Source: an uncultured Bacteroidia bacterium
GTDB taxonomy: Bacteria; Bacteroidota; Bacteroidia; Bacteroidales; UBA932
Assembly (NCBI GenBank): GCA_902789445.1
Contig: CADAOB010000006.1
Location: 1-64,000 of the forward strand
DNA: 64,000 bases
Direction: 5' to 3'
The notes under the pieces are model-generated. The model was given only the letters and a program-made list of their open reading frames with translations, had not been told where the DNA came from and searched no databases. Below, in pieces: positions 25,898 to 33,162 of the stretch. The position numbers and the translations under genes are program-made. How positions within the stretch are numbered: position 1 is the first letter of the stretch; every line of letters starts with the position of its first letter.

Positions 25898-27229
25898 ATG
25901 AAAAAGATTGTTTTACTCATGGCGGCCCTCCTGCTGGTCTGCGGCGGGGCCTCCGCCCAAAACAACGTGCTCAACCGCCTCAAGAACCGGGCGAAGAACG
26001 CCGCCGAAAGCAACATCGGCCGCAAAGTCGAGAAAGGCGTCAACGACATCCTCGACGGAAAACTTGGCAAGAATAAGGACAAAAAAGAACAGGACCTGCA
26101 ACAGCAGAACCAGCAGCAGGAACGGGGAGTCGTGCAGGAGGGCTCCGTTGTTCCGGAAGAATCTGCCGCTTCGCAGAAAGAAGTGAAGAAAGGCGCTCAG
26201 ATGAAGTGGAACAACTACGATTTCGTAGCCGGAGATGAAATCATCTTCGAAGACACCATGGGAGAGGAACAATTGGGGGAATTCCCATCGAAATGGGACA
26301 TTTTCCATGGCAATGCTGAAATCGTGGAGATCAACGGTGAAAAGTGCATCAACTATCAGGATGCCCGGATTACTCCGCTTTTCAATGAGGGCAAGCCCTA
26401 TCTAACCGAGCAGTTCACCATCGAGTTCGACGCCTACTTCTTCCACGAAAAAATCTGGGAAGAACAAAACGGCGGAGATCTCCACGGATGGGCGAGTATT
26501 GATCTCAGGCTGTTCGACCAGCCTGAAATAGAGGACGTTTGGGGTGATAATGTGTTTGAATTCAAGCTTGAAACACAAACGGACATCGACCGGGACAAGT
26601 TTATTGAAGACAAGAACGTCCATTATTGGTGGAAGGTCGGCAGTGACTGGCGGACCGGTGAGTACGAACTGAAAAACATCGAATTCGAGAAATGGCATCA
26701 CATAGCTCTTTCGTTCAACAAGCGGGCGTTGAAGGTCTATGTCGATGAGCAGCGGGTTATCAATATCCCCAATATGAATGCCCCGAAGTGGGTTGTCTTT
26801 GGAACCAATAGTGATGCGCCCCGAACACACTTCATCAAGAACGTCCGCATCGCCAAGGGAGCCGTGCCTTTGTATGACCGCCTGGCCTCCGACGGGAAGA
26901 TTGTGACCTATGCCATCACCTTCGACACCGGCAAGGCCACCATCAGGCCCGAGAGTACCGGCGAGATCAACCGCATCACCAAGATCATGACGGACGATCC
27001 TTCGATCAACTTCGAGATCCAGGGCCACTGCGACAACACCGGCTCCGACGCCGTCAACGATCCGCTCTCCCAGAAACGGGCCGAGGCCATCCTGGCCGCT
27101 CTCGTGGCGAACGGTATCGACGCCTCCCGCCTGACCGCCGTCGGCAAAGGCGCCCACGAACCCATCGCCGACAACGCCACCGACGAAGGCCGCGCCAAGA
27201 ACCGCCGCGTCGAATTCGTAAAGAAATAA
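25898..27229 (+). CDS. Secreted LamG-like protein with OmpA C-terminal domain
   Basis: 443 residues: signal peptide (IVLLMAALLLVCGGASAQ), a charged and Gln-rich coiled stretch (DKKEQDLQQQNQQQE, about 65-80), a central beta-sandwich of the concanavalin/LamG type with FTIEFDAYFFHE and EKWHHIALSFNKRALKVYV, and an OmpA-like peptidoglycan-binding domain (FEIQGHCDNTG, LSQKRAEAILAALV, NRRVEFV). The middle domain is AT-richer than the OmpA end, hinting at a mosaic gene. Located after the orphan LuxR gene and possibly controlled by it. Confidence 0.85.
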   Translation: MKKIVLLMAALLLVCGGASAQNNVLNRLKNRAKNAAESNIGRKVEKGVNDILDGKLGKNKDKKEQDLQQQNQQQERGVVQEGSVVPEESAASQKEVKKGAQMKWNNYDFVAGDEIIFEDTMGEEQLGEFPSKWDIFHGNAEIVEINGEKCINYQDARITPLFNEGKPYLTEQFTIEFDAYFFHEKIWEEQNGGDLHGWASIDLRLFDQPEIEDVWGDNVFEFKLETQTDIDRDKFIEDKNVHYWWKVGSDWRTGEYELKNIEFEKWHHIALSFNKRALKVYVDEQRVINIPNMNAPKWVVFGTNSDAPRTHFIKNVRIAKGAVPLYDRLASDGKIVTYAITFDTGKATIRPESTGEINRITKIMTDDPSINFEIQGHCDNTGSDAVNDPLSQKRAEAILAALVANGIDASRLTAVGKGAHEPIADNATDEGRAKNRRVEFVKK

Positions 27230-27239
27230 ATGCAGAACC

Positions 27240-27839
27240 ATGGGAATTCTTGGTAATCTACTTTCTGACGCCTTGAGTGGCGAAAAGAAAGAACTGACCC
27301 CCGAAGAGCAGGAACAGGCCACCAAGGCGGCCGAGGTGCTGAAGGGATTCGGTGCTATGTTCTCGGGGGCCGTCGAGATGGCCAAACGGGAGGCGGCCGC
27401 CGAGGCCGAGGCACGCAAAGCCGCTGAAGCGGCCATCTTCGACAACTGGGGCGAAAACCTGCCAGCCTATCCGATTTGGGACGTGGGCGGCAGCGCATTC
27501 GAACTGGAAGAACGCACGCCGATGAATGGTCACCCGGCCTACAGTTTCCGGCTAACCGGCCGACCGTTCCTGGTGGAGCAGTATGCCGCCAAACTGCGCG
27601 CCGACGGTTTCACCGCCATGCACTGCAGCAATCCGGCCGACCTGAACGCCGACACCTATTTTAAGATGATCGACGGCGTCTGCCACGCCTTCAACCGCAC
27701 CGACGCCTGCATGGACGGCCAGATCAGTGTCTCGTTCTACGTAGACAACTATGTCCCCAAACCGAAGATGGAGCCACGCCAACCTGCCTCCGACCTGAAG
27801 GGCGTAGCCAGAGGCCTCTTCAAGAAATTGCTCGGATAG
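27240..27839 (+). CDS. Conserved hypothetical protein
   Basis: 199 residues, no signal peptide and no membrane helix. N-terminal charged helix with EEQEQATKAAEVLKGFG and an Ala/Glu-rich coiled stretch (about 50-65), then a globular alpha/beta domain (AYPIWDVGGSAFELEER ... DGFTAMHCSNPADL). It starts 10 bases after the OmpA gene and is likely in the same operon. I recognise no family. Confidence 0.6.
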   Translation: MGILGNLLSDALSGEKKELTPEEQEQATKAAEVLKGFGAMFSGAVEMAKREAAAEAEARKAAEAAIFDNWGENLPAYPIWDVGGSAFELEERTPMNGHPAYSFRLTGRPFLVEQYAAKLRADGFTAMHCSNPADLNADTYFKMIDGVCHAFNRTDACMDGQISVSFYVDNYVPKPKMEPRQPASDLKGVARGLFKKLLG

Positions 27840-28028
27840 CTCCCCAGGGAAAGCTATGCTCCCCGGGATATTCCGGACGAGGTTCCGTGCGGAAATCCCG
27901 GTCAGGATTCCGGGCTGAGGTCCCAGACGGGCCGTGCTGCTTCCATGGAACGCCCTTACGCTCCTCCTCCCGCCCCCTCTCCCGCTCACCCTGGCGCGGA
28001 AACCACTGGTTATCAAGTGATTAAATGG

Positions 28029-28058
28029 TTCCCCTATACGGTTTTCCGCATAGGGGAA
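28029..28058 (+). repeat. REP hairpin 1a of RAYT module 1
   Basis: TTCCCCTAT-A-CGG-TTTT-CCG-C-ATAGGGGAA: 9 plus 3 base pairs with one A/C mismatch that gives the repeat an orientation. Confidence 0.75.
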
Positions 28059-28193
28059 TTACATATTATGCTTACTGATAGACAATTAGCCGCCATGAGC
28101 CAAAGATATGTCGATCTTAGGCATTCCGCACAATTCCATCCACGCCCATCCCCGGGAATGGCATTTAATCTACTGATTATTAAAAACTTAACC

Positions 28194-28227
28194 AAAATAC
28201 CTATACGGTTACCCGTATAGGCATTTT
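28194..28227 (+). repeat. REP hairpin 1b of RAYT module 1
   Basis: A 15-bp arm AAAATACCTATACGG, loop TTAC, and complementary arm with one A/C mismatch. Its CCTAT begins 167 bases after that of hairpin 1a. Confidence 0.75.
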
Positions 28228-28294
28228 CGATAAACAGTTTGTAATCTGATACTTATGTGCCAGCCATCAAAAAAGGCAGAGGTTAAGGCGGAGG

Positions 28295-29218
28295 TTAAGG
28301 CGGCGGCAGATGAAAAAACTTGGCTATTTGGAACCAGGGTGCCCTGGTTTTACGCGCAACGGTAACAGCGATTCGCTTCCGTTCTCCTTCCTCCAGGAAG
28401 AAAATGTCTTTGATGTTCGAAATCGGATAATGTTCCAGCAGGTATTTTGTTATTGTCTGATAGATTGCGTCAGATTCTTTGTGATGAACTTCCCTTACGT
28501 CATATTCGCTGCCGGTCGTCGTATTGAATGCCGTAACCATTGCATTGTAACTCCCGAAGTATTTGATAACCTCGGGATAGTCGATACAATTGTATTGTTG
28601 GATGGTATAATCAGTCAACTGTCTTTTCTCCATTGCGGTCAGCGGTTTTGTCATCCGTTCAATAAGCGCGTAGTTCAGCGGAATATCCTGTTCCCGGTTG
28701 ATTCGGATCAATTGCATCGCTTTCCGCATAGGCCGCCTCGCCTTTGCGGAATCAATCGGTGCTGAGAAAGGAGCATTCCGGATGGCATATTGAAGGAAAT
28801 TCCATTGCCCACTTTCTACATCATCCGCCAACTGTTTTTCTACCAAATTGTTGTAGAGATAGGCAATGGCAAAACGGCTCTTTTTGTCTGTCGTTTTGAC
28901 AGCACTTCCGAAAGAATGGCGAAAAAACTGGCCTTTGCGGTTTACCGTTGGATTGTAAAGCAGGACAAAGCGGGAAGTATAGTAACACACAAACTGGCTG
29001 AGATCCTGCTTTCGTTCCGCGATTGCCAGAATATGAACATGATCTGGCATCAGGCATACGCCCAGTATCTTGACATTGTATTTTCGGGCAGCTATGGATA
29101 GTAAAGAAAAGAATACCAGATAGTCTCTGACCGAATAAAAGATAAGACAACCATCTACCGTATTTTGATAGATATGTTGGATGGTACCAACCTTGAAGAT
29201 CCGTTCGCTCCCTCTCAT
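28295..29218 (-). mobile_element. RAYT 1: REP-associated tyrosine transposase with HTH tail
   Basis: 307 residues of the Y1 (IS200-like/TnpA_REP) family, single-strand DNA transposases that nick with a tyrosine. The HUH motif is MPDHVHIL (His60, His62); the conserved AIAYLYNN (Tyr120/Tyr122) is the probable nucleophile region. It is about twice as long as IS200 transposase: the extra C-terminal 150 residues include DAIYQTITKYLLEHYPIS and end with APWFQIAKFFHLP, like a DnaA-type HTH. AT-rich compared with neighbours. Promoter TATCTTTG is at 29268-29275 (minus). Clear paralog of the transposase at 51.6 kb. Two REP hairpins lie on each side. Confidence 0.88.
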
Positions 29219-29267
29219 AATCTGTCATCACAATAAAGATGTTCAGGCGGCACTATTGCCTAAAGTG

Positions 29268-29275
29268 CAAAGATA
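29268..29275 (-). promoter_or_regulatory. -7 box of RAYT 1
   Basis: TATCTTTG on the minus strand, about 50 bases upstream of the transposase start. Confidence 0.55.
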
Positions 29276-29362
29276 ATATGCGGAACTGCCGTTTTGCAAA
29301 TTTATTTACTATTTTTTTTGCCTCGGCAGGTATTGCTCTGATATATAACCTATTGCTCGCTT

Positions 29363-29388
29363 TCCCTATACGGTTCCTCGCATAGGGA
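29363..29388 (+). repeat. REP hairpin 1c of RAYT module 1
   Basis: TCCCTAT-A-CG-N6-CG-C-ATAGGGA; same orientation and same A/C mismatch as hairpin 1a. Confidence 0.72.
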
Positions 29389-29527
29389 TTCAAGTTAGTA
29401 AACTGATGCTGGGAAAGCTATGCGCCAAAGGCTGCTTTGACCGGCTGATCAGTCGTATTATCGTGATTATGGAGATCACGAAGCGTATAGCAGCCAGACG
29501 GCTGATAATCAACGGATCACAAGAAAC

Positions 29528-29551
29528 GCCTATACGATCCATCGCATAGGC
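29528..29551 (+). repeat. REP hairpin 1d of RAYT module 1
   Basis: GCCTAT-A-CGAT-CC-ATCG-C-ATAGGC; its CCTAT begins 164 bases after that of 1c, mirroring the 167-base spacing of 1a and 1b. Confidence 0.72.
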
Positions 29552-29711
29552 AGTTACGAAAAGTGACTAATAGCGAGTAACTTGATTGTCAAGCGGCCAT
29601 GTAAACATTACGGAGCATCTGGCGAGTTAAAGGGTTTCGGTACGAAGAAGCGAGGTATGCACCGTTGAGATGCCCGGTCAAGCCGTGCATGACGGCATGA
29701 GCATGAGGGAG

Positions 29712-31109
29712 TCAGGCGAGGCCGAGTTCGGCGGCCTTCTGTTCCATGAGGGCGTAGGCGGCGGAGAATTCGTTGGGGATGACGCCGTCGAGGATGGCTT
29801 CCTTGACCGCTTCCTTGATCAGGCCGATCTCCTTGCAGGGCGGAATATGATACTTCTCCATGACGAGTTCGCCCGTGATCGGATTCTTGAAATTGCGGAC
29901 GGCGTCTTTCGCCTCGACTTCGACCAGTTTTTCCTTGACGTGGTCGTACTGCTTCTTGTAGCGCTCGACTTTCTGCTCGTTGGCCGAGGTGATGTCGGCC
30001 TTGCACAGGAGCATCAGGTCGTCGATATCGTCGCCGGCGTCGAAAAGCAGGCGGCGCACCGCCGAATCGGTAACCTCGTCGGTCACCAGGGCGATGGGAC
30101 GCATGTGGAGCGCCACCAGTTTCTGGACATAGCGCATATCGTCGGTCTGCGACATCTTCAGGCGGCTGAAGACAGCCTTGACCATCTTCGATCCCACGTA
30201 TTCGTGTCCGCGGAATGTCCAGCCCGTATCGGGTTCCCAATGTTTGGTCGCGGCCTTGCCGATGTCGTGAAGCAGGGCGGCCCAGCGGAGCCAGAGCTTG
30301 TCGCTGGCGGCAGCCACATTGTCGAGCACCTGGAGCGAATGGCGGAAATTGTCCTTGTGGCCGCGGCCGTCCACCGTCTCGACACCCTTGAGGTTGGCCA
30401 GCGCCGGCAGGACATAGGGCAGCAATTCGCACCGGTCGAGCAGATAGAAGCCCACCGAGGGCTTGGGCGCCTTCATGATCTTGTTCAGCTCGTCGGCGAT
30501 ACGCTCGGCGGAGAGGATCGACAGTCGCTCCTTGTTGCGGCGCATCGATTCGATCGATTCGGGAACGATGGAGAAACCCAGCTGCGTGGCAAAACGGATG
30601 GCCCGCAGCATCCGAAGGGGATCGTCGCTGTAGGTCGTGTCGGGATCGAGCGGTGTACGGATGATCCCGTCGTTGAGATCGCGGATGCCGCCGAAAGGAT
30701 CGACCAGGCTGCCATAGTCTTCCTGCTGGAGACTGAAGGCCATCGCATTGATGGTAAAATCGCGGCGGCGCTGGTCTTCTTCCAGCGTGCCGTCTTCGAC
30801 GATGGGTTTGCGGGAATCGGCCCGGTAAGATTCGCGGCGCGCGCCCACAAATTCCAATTCGCAGTCTTTCCAGCGCAGCATAGCCGTTCCGAAACGTTTA
30901 AAAACGTTTACCCGGGTGTGCAGTTTCGCCGCAACGGCCTGGGCCAGGTCGATGCCGCTGCCCTCAACCACGATGTCGATGTCGTTGTTGGGACGCTGCA
31001 GGAAGAAATCGCGGACATAACCGCCGATGACGAAGGCGCGCACGCCCTGGGCGCGCGCCGCCTCGGCGACGACGCTGAAGATTTTGCTGTTGAGCGCCTG
31101 ATCGATCAT
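29712..31109 (-). CDS. cca: tRNA nucleotidyltransferase/poly(A) polymerase family with HD domain
   Basis: 465 residues from the ATG at 31109. Class II nucleotidyltransferase head with VIGGYVRDFFLQRPNNDIDIVVEG (metal-binding DxD), the RRDFTINAMAFSL motif, then an HD phosphohydrolase domain (RWAALLHDIGK, HEYVGSKM). Adds or repairs the tRNA CCA end. A longer frame upstream runs through the divergent promoter and holA and is rejected. The promoter TATCTTTG (minus, 31114-31121) is 4 bases from the ATG. Confidence 0.92.
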   Translation of the reverse strand: MIDQALNSKIFSVVAEAARAQGVRAFVIGGYVRDFFLQRPNNDIDIVVEGSGIDLAQAVAAKLHTRVNVFKRFGTAMLRWKDCELEFVGARRESYRADSRKPIVEDGTLEEDQRRRDFTINAMAFSLQQEDYGSLVDPFGGIRDLNDGIIRTPLDPDTTYSDDPLRMLRAIRFATQLGFSIVPESIESMRRNKERLSILSAERIADELNKIMKAPKPSVGFYLLDRCELLPYVLPALANLKGVETVDGRGHKDNFRHSLQVLDNVAAASDKLWLRWAALLHDIGKAATKHWEPDTGWTFRGHEYVGSKMVKAVFSRLKMSQTDDMRYVQKLVALHMRPIALVTDEVTDSAVRRLLFDAGDDIDDLMLLCKADITSANEQKVERYKKQYDHVKEKLVEVEAKDAVRNFKNPITGELVMEKYHIPPCKEIGLIKEAVKEAILDGVIPNEFSAAYALMEQKAAELGLA

Positions 31110-31113
31110 ACGG

Positions 31114-31121
31114 CAAAGATA
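31114..31121 (-). promoter_or_regulatory. -7 box of cca
   Basis: TATCTTTG on the minus strand directly before the start codon, implying a very short or absent leader. Confidence 0.6.
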
Positions 31122-31129
31122 CAAAAAAT

Positions 31130-31201
31130 GAGCGAAGCGGATGGTATTTCGTGCGACGCAGCTTTTTTGCGAGGAGCACGAAATACCCGAGCGGAGCGGA
31201 T
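31130..31201. repeat. Palindrome flanked by direct repeats between cca and holA
   Basis: A perfect 12-bp inverted repeat (GGTATTTCGTGC at 31143-31154 and its complement at 31176-31187) with an inner CGCA/TGCG stem. It is bracketed by near-identical 13-mers GAGCGAAGCGGAT (31130-31142) and GAGCGGAGCGGAT (31189-31201). Confidence 0.65.
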
Positions 31202-31208
31202 TTTTTAT

Positions 31209-31216
31209 TATCTTTG
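31209..31216 (+). promoter_or_regulatory. -7 box of holA
   Basis: TATCTTTG, 7 bases before the ATG at 31224. Confidence 0.6.
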
Positions 31217-31223
31217 TGAGGTT

Positions 31224-32282
31224 ATGGCAAAGGCAACGAGCGATACGATTCAGGAATACAAGGCGCTGCGGCAGGAGATCCTCGACGGCGACATCAAGCC
31301 GTTCTATCTCCTCTTCGGCAAGGAACACTATTATATCGACGAGTTGTGCCGTCTGCTGATGGACAAGGTCGTTCCGCCCGAAGAACGGGATTTCGGCCAG
31401 ATCGTCTATTTCGGCGCGGACGTGACCGCCAACCAGGTGGTCAGCACCGCCCGCCAGTTCCCGATGATGGTCTCGCGGCAGCTGGTCGTGGTCAAAGAGG
31501 CGCAGATGATGAAGAAAGTGGAGGACATCGCCGTCTATTTCGAAGGCATCATGCCCACCACGGTCCTGGTCGTCTGCTACAAGACCAACAACGACCCGTC
31601 CAAGAGCGGCAAGAACATCGACAAGCGCTCCGTGTTCTACAAGCAGGCCAAGAAACTCGGCGTCGCCTTCGAATCGAATCCCATTCCCGACTACAAGGTC
31701 GCCCGCTGGATCGACAGCTACCTGGGCGAGATGGGCAAACGCATCGCGCCCGACGCCTCGGCGCTGCTGGCCGAATCCACCGGCACGGACCTGCAGAAAC
31801 TCTCGCTGACCATCGACAAGCTCTGCAAGCTGCTCCCCGAAGACCGGGCCAGCATCAGCGTCCAGGATGTCGAAGAGAATGTGGGCATGAGCCGCGACTA
31901 TTCAGTCTTCGAACTGACCAAGGCCCTTTCGCTGAAAGACAGTGCGAAAGCCTTCCGGATCGTGCACTTTTTCGGAGAGGCGCCCAAGCGCTTCCCGATC
32001 CAGCTCACGCTGGCCGCCCTGACCAGCCACTTCATCCGCCTGCTGCGCTACCACGCCCTGCTACAGGCCGGGCAGAAGAGCAATGAAATCCTCGCACAGC
32101 TGGGCATCAATCCCTATTTCGGCAAGGAATACGAAACGGCCGTCCGGAACTACCCGGCCCGCAAGACCATGCGGATCATCAGCCTGCTCCGGGATTACGA
32201 CCAGCGCTCCAAATCGAACCAGCGCGGCGAGGCCTCCGACGGAGACCTCCTGACAGAACTCACGGCCAAGATCCTGGCCTAG
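31224..32282 (+). CDS. holA: DNA polymerase III delta subunit
   Basis: 352 residues from the ATG at 31224; the delta subunit of the clamp loader, which opens the beta clamp. FYLLFGKEHYYIDELCRLL at the N-terminus, RQFPMMVSRQLVVVKEAQ, and the helical C-terminus with AQLGINPYFGKEYE and RGEASDGDLLTELT follow the family pattern. The frame extends far upstream but that part is antisense to cca. The stop shares bases with the convergent nuclease-like gene (CTAG). Confidence 0.9.
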   Translation: MAKATSDTIQEYKALRQEILDGDIKPFYLLFGKEHYYIDELCRLLMDKVVPPEERDFGQIVYFGADVTANQVVSTARQFPMMVSRQLVVVKEAQMMKKVEDIAVYFEGIMPTTVLVVCYKTNNDPSKSGKNIDKRSVFYKQAKKLGVAFESNPIPDYKVARWIDSYLGEMGKRIAPDASALLAESTGTDLQKLSLTIDKLCKLLPEDRASISVQDVEENVGMSRDYSVFELTKALSLKDSAKAFRIVHFFGEAPKRFPIQLTLAALTSHFIRLLRYHALLQAGQKSNEILAQLGINPYFGKEYETAVRNYPARKTMRIISLLRDYDQRSKSNQRGEASDGDLLTELTAKILA

Positions 32283-32689
32283 GAAACAGCTTGCAAGTCT
32301 TCCGGAATCTGCTCAAGATAGTCGTAGCCGCGACCGTCCGGACGACGTGCGAGGAAATGCGTCATCGTCCCGTTGGTAACCAGGATGTAGCGCACATCCA
32401 GCACGCGGGTATAGCGTACCACCTGCTCCACGACCGCCGCATCCAGTTTCACGCCGGGCGCCTTGCACTCCACCAGCAGCTGCGGCTGCAACTGCCGGTT
32501 GAAGACCAGGATGTCAGCCCGGTAATGCCGGCGGTTGTAGATAAAACCGTATTCGCTCTCCATCAGCCCTTCCGGAATATGCCGGGAATCGCGCAGCCAG
32601 GCGATGACGCCCTGGCGGACTTCCTCCTCGGGCGTCCGCGCCACCTGTTTGCGGCGCAGCGGATCATAGATTGTGGCGGAAGCCGTCAT
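32279..32689 (-). CDS. HSDR_N-type PD-(D/E)XK nuclease domain protein
   Basis: 136 residues resembling the N-terminal nuclease domain of type I restriction HsdR, but alone. Catalytic pattern: Asp59 in YRADILVF, then Glu74 and Lys76 in LLVECKAPG. No helicase, methylase or specificity subunit is nearby, so it is not a restriction system as such; this stand-alone family often sits beside holA in Bacteroidetes. It overlaps the upstream lipoprotein gene as ATGA and the holA stop by 4 bases. Confidence 0.82.
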   Translation of the reverse strand: MTASATIYDPLRRKQVARTPEEEVRQGVIAWLRDSRHIPEGLMESEYGFIYNRRHYRADILVFNRQLQPQLLVECKAPGVKLDAAVVEQVVRYTRVLDVRYILVTNGTMTHFLARRPDGRGYDYLEQIPEDLQAVS

Positions 32690-33162
32690 ATCCGCTGCAC
32701 AATCATGCCGACCTTCTGGAATTCATTCCAGAGCCAAAGGTACTCATCGGTCGTTTTGAGGACGACCAGCTTGACGATCAGCGTCGTGGATTCCCCGTCC
32801 GCCAGCTTGTAGTGGATCTCGCACTCGACTTCGTCACCGACTTGCCGTGGAACATTGTCGTTGTAGCGGATGTTCAGGTAGTGGGACTGGTCGTCGCGCT
32901 GGATGCGGTAGTTGCGCCGCTGGGGATTGACCGCCCGCTGGTAGGTGGCACCGTCGTAGGCCAGGACACAGTTGCCTTTCAGGTAGAAACCTTCGACGTA
33001 AGCGGCTTCCAACTGCCTGCGTTCCGGCGATTTTGTGTCGGGCACCGGCTCGGGCTCGGGGGTCGGATCAGGTTGCGGGCAGGAAACGGCCATCGTCGTG
33101 GCCACGATGAACAGCGCCAGCGCAAAACGCAGGATAAAACCGGGACGGATCTTAGTTGCCAT
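32686..33162 (-). CDS. Lipoprotein of unknown function
   Basis: 158 residues; hydrophobic leader with TTMAVSC as lipobox (Cys28), then a Pro/Glu spacer (PQPDPTPEPEPVPD) and a beta-rich domain of about 110 residues. Overlaps the M6 protease by 11 bases upstream and the nuclease-like gene by 4 downstream, so it belongs to a three-gene coupled operon. No family recognised. Confidence 0.65.
   Translation of the reverse strand: MATKIRPGFILRFALALFIVATTMAVSCPQPDPTPEPEPVPDTKSPERRQLEAAYVEGFYLKGNCVLAYDGATYQRAVNPQRRNYRIQRDDQSHYLNIRYNDNVPRQVGDEVECEIHYKLADGESTTLIVKLVVLKTTDEYLWLWNEFQKVGMIVQRI

Larger units (their letters stand above)
27840..28294. other. Non-coding flank of RAYT module 1
   Basis: No credible gene. 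It contains several short GC-rich inverted repeats just after the 199-aa gene (for example CCCGG-N8-CCGGG near 27897-27914), a 13-mer GGGAAAGCTATGC (about 27847-27859) that recurs on the other side of the transposase (29411-29423), two REP hairpins, and a 12-bp tandem repeat GAGGTTAAGGCG (28279-28302) that runs into the 3' end of the transposase gene. Confidence 0.6.
29219..29711. other. Non-coding upstream flank of RAYT module 1
   Basis: No gene seen. It holds the transposase promoter, two REP hairpins and between them a nested inverted structure: GGCTGCT (29430-29436) pairs with AGCAGCC (29489-29495), enclosing CGTGAT (29462-29467) with ATCACG (29475-29480). Confidence 0.6.

Noticed and set aside
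27945-28220. A 91-codon frame in the RAYT 1 flank
   Set aside because: It runs through both REP hairpins and shows no coding character.
28029-29551. Possible CRISPR array because of spaced repeats
   Set aside because: Repeats are few, palindromic, irregularly spread and flank a transposase; no cas genes.
29670-31223. The long upstream extension of the holA frame
   Set aside because: It is antisense to cca; promoter and conserved N-terminus place the start at 31224.
32279-32689. A type I restriction system
   Set aside because: Only the HSDR_N domain is present; there is no helicase, methylase or specificity gene nearby.
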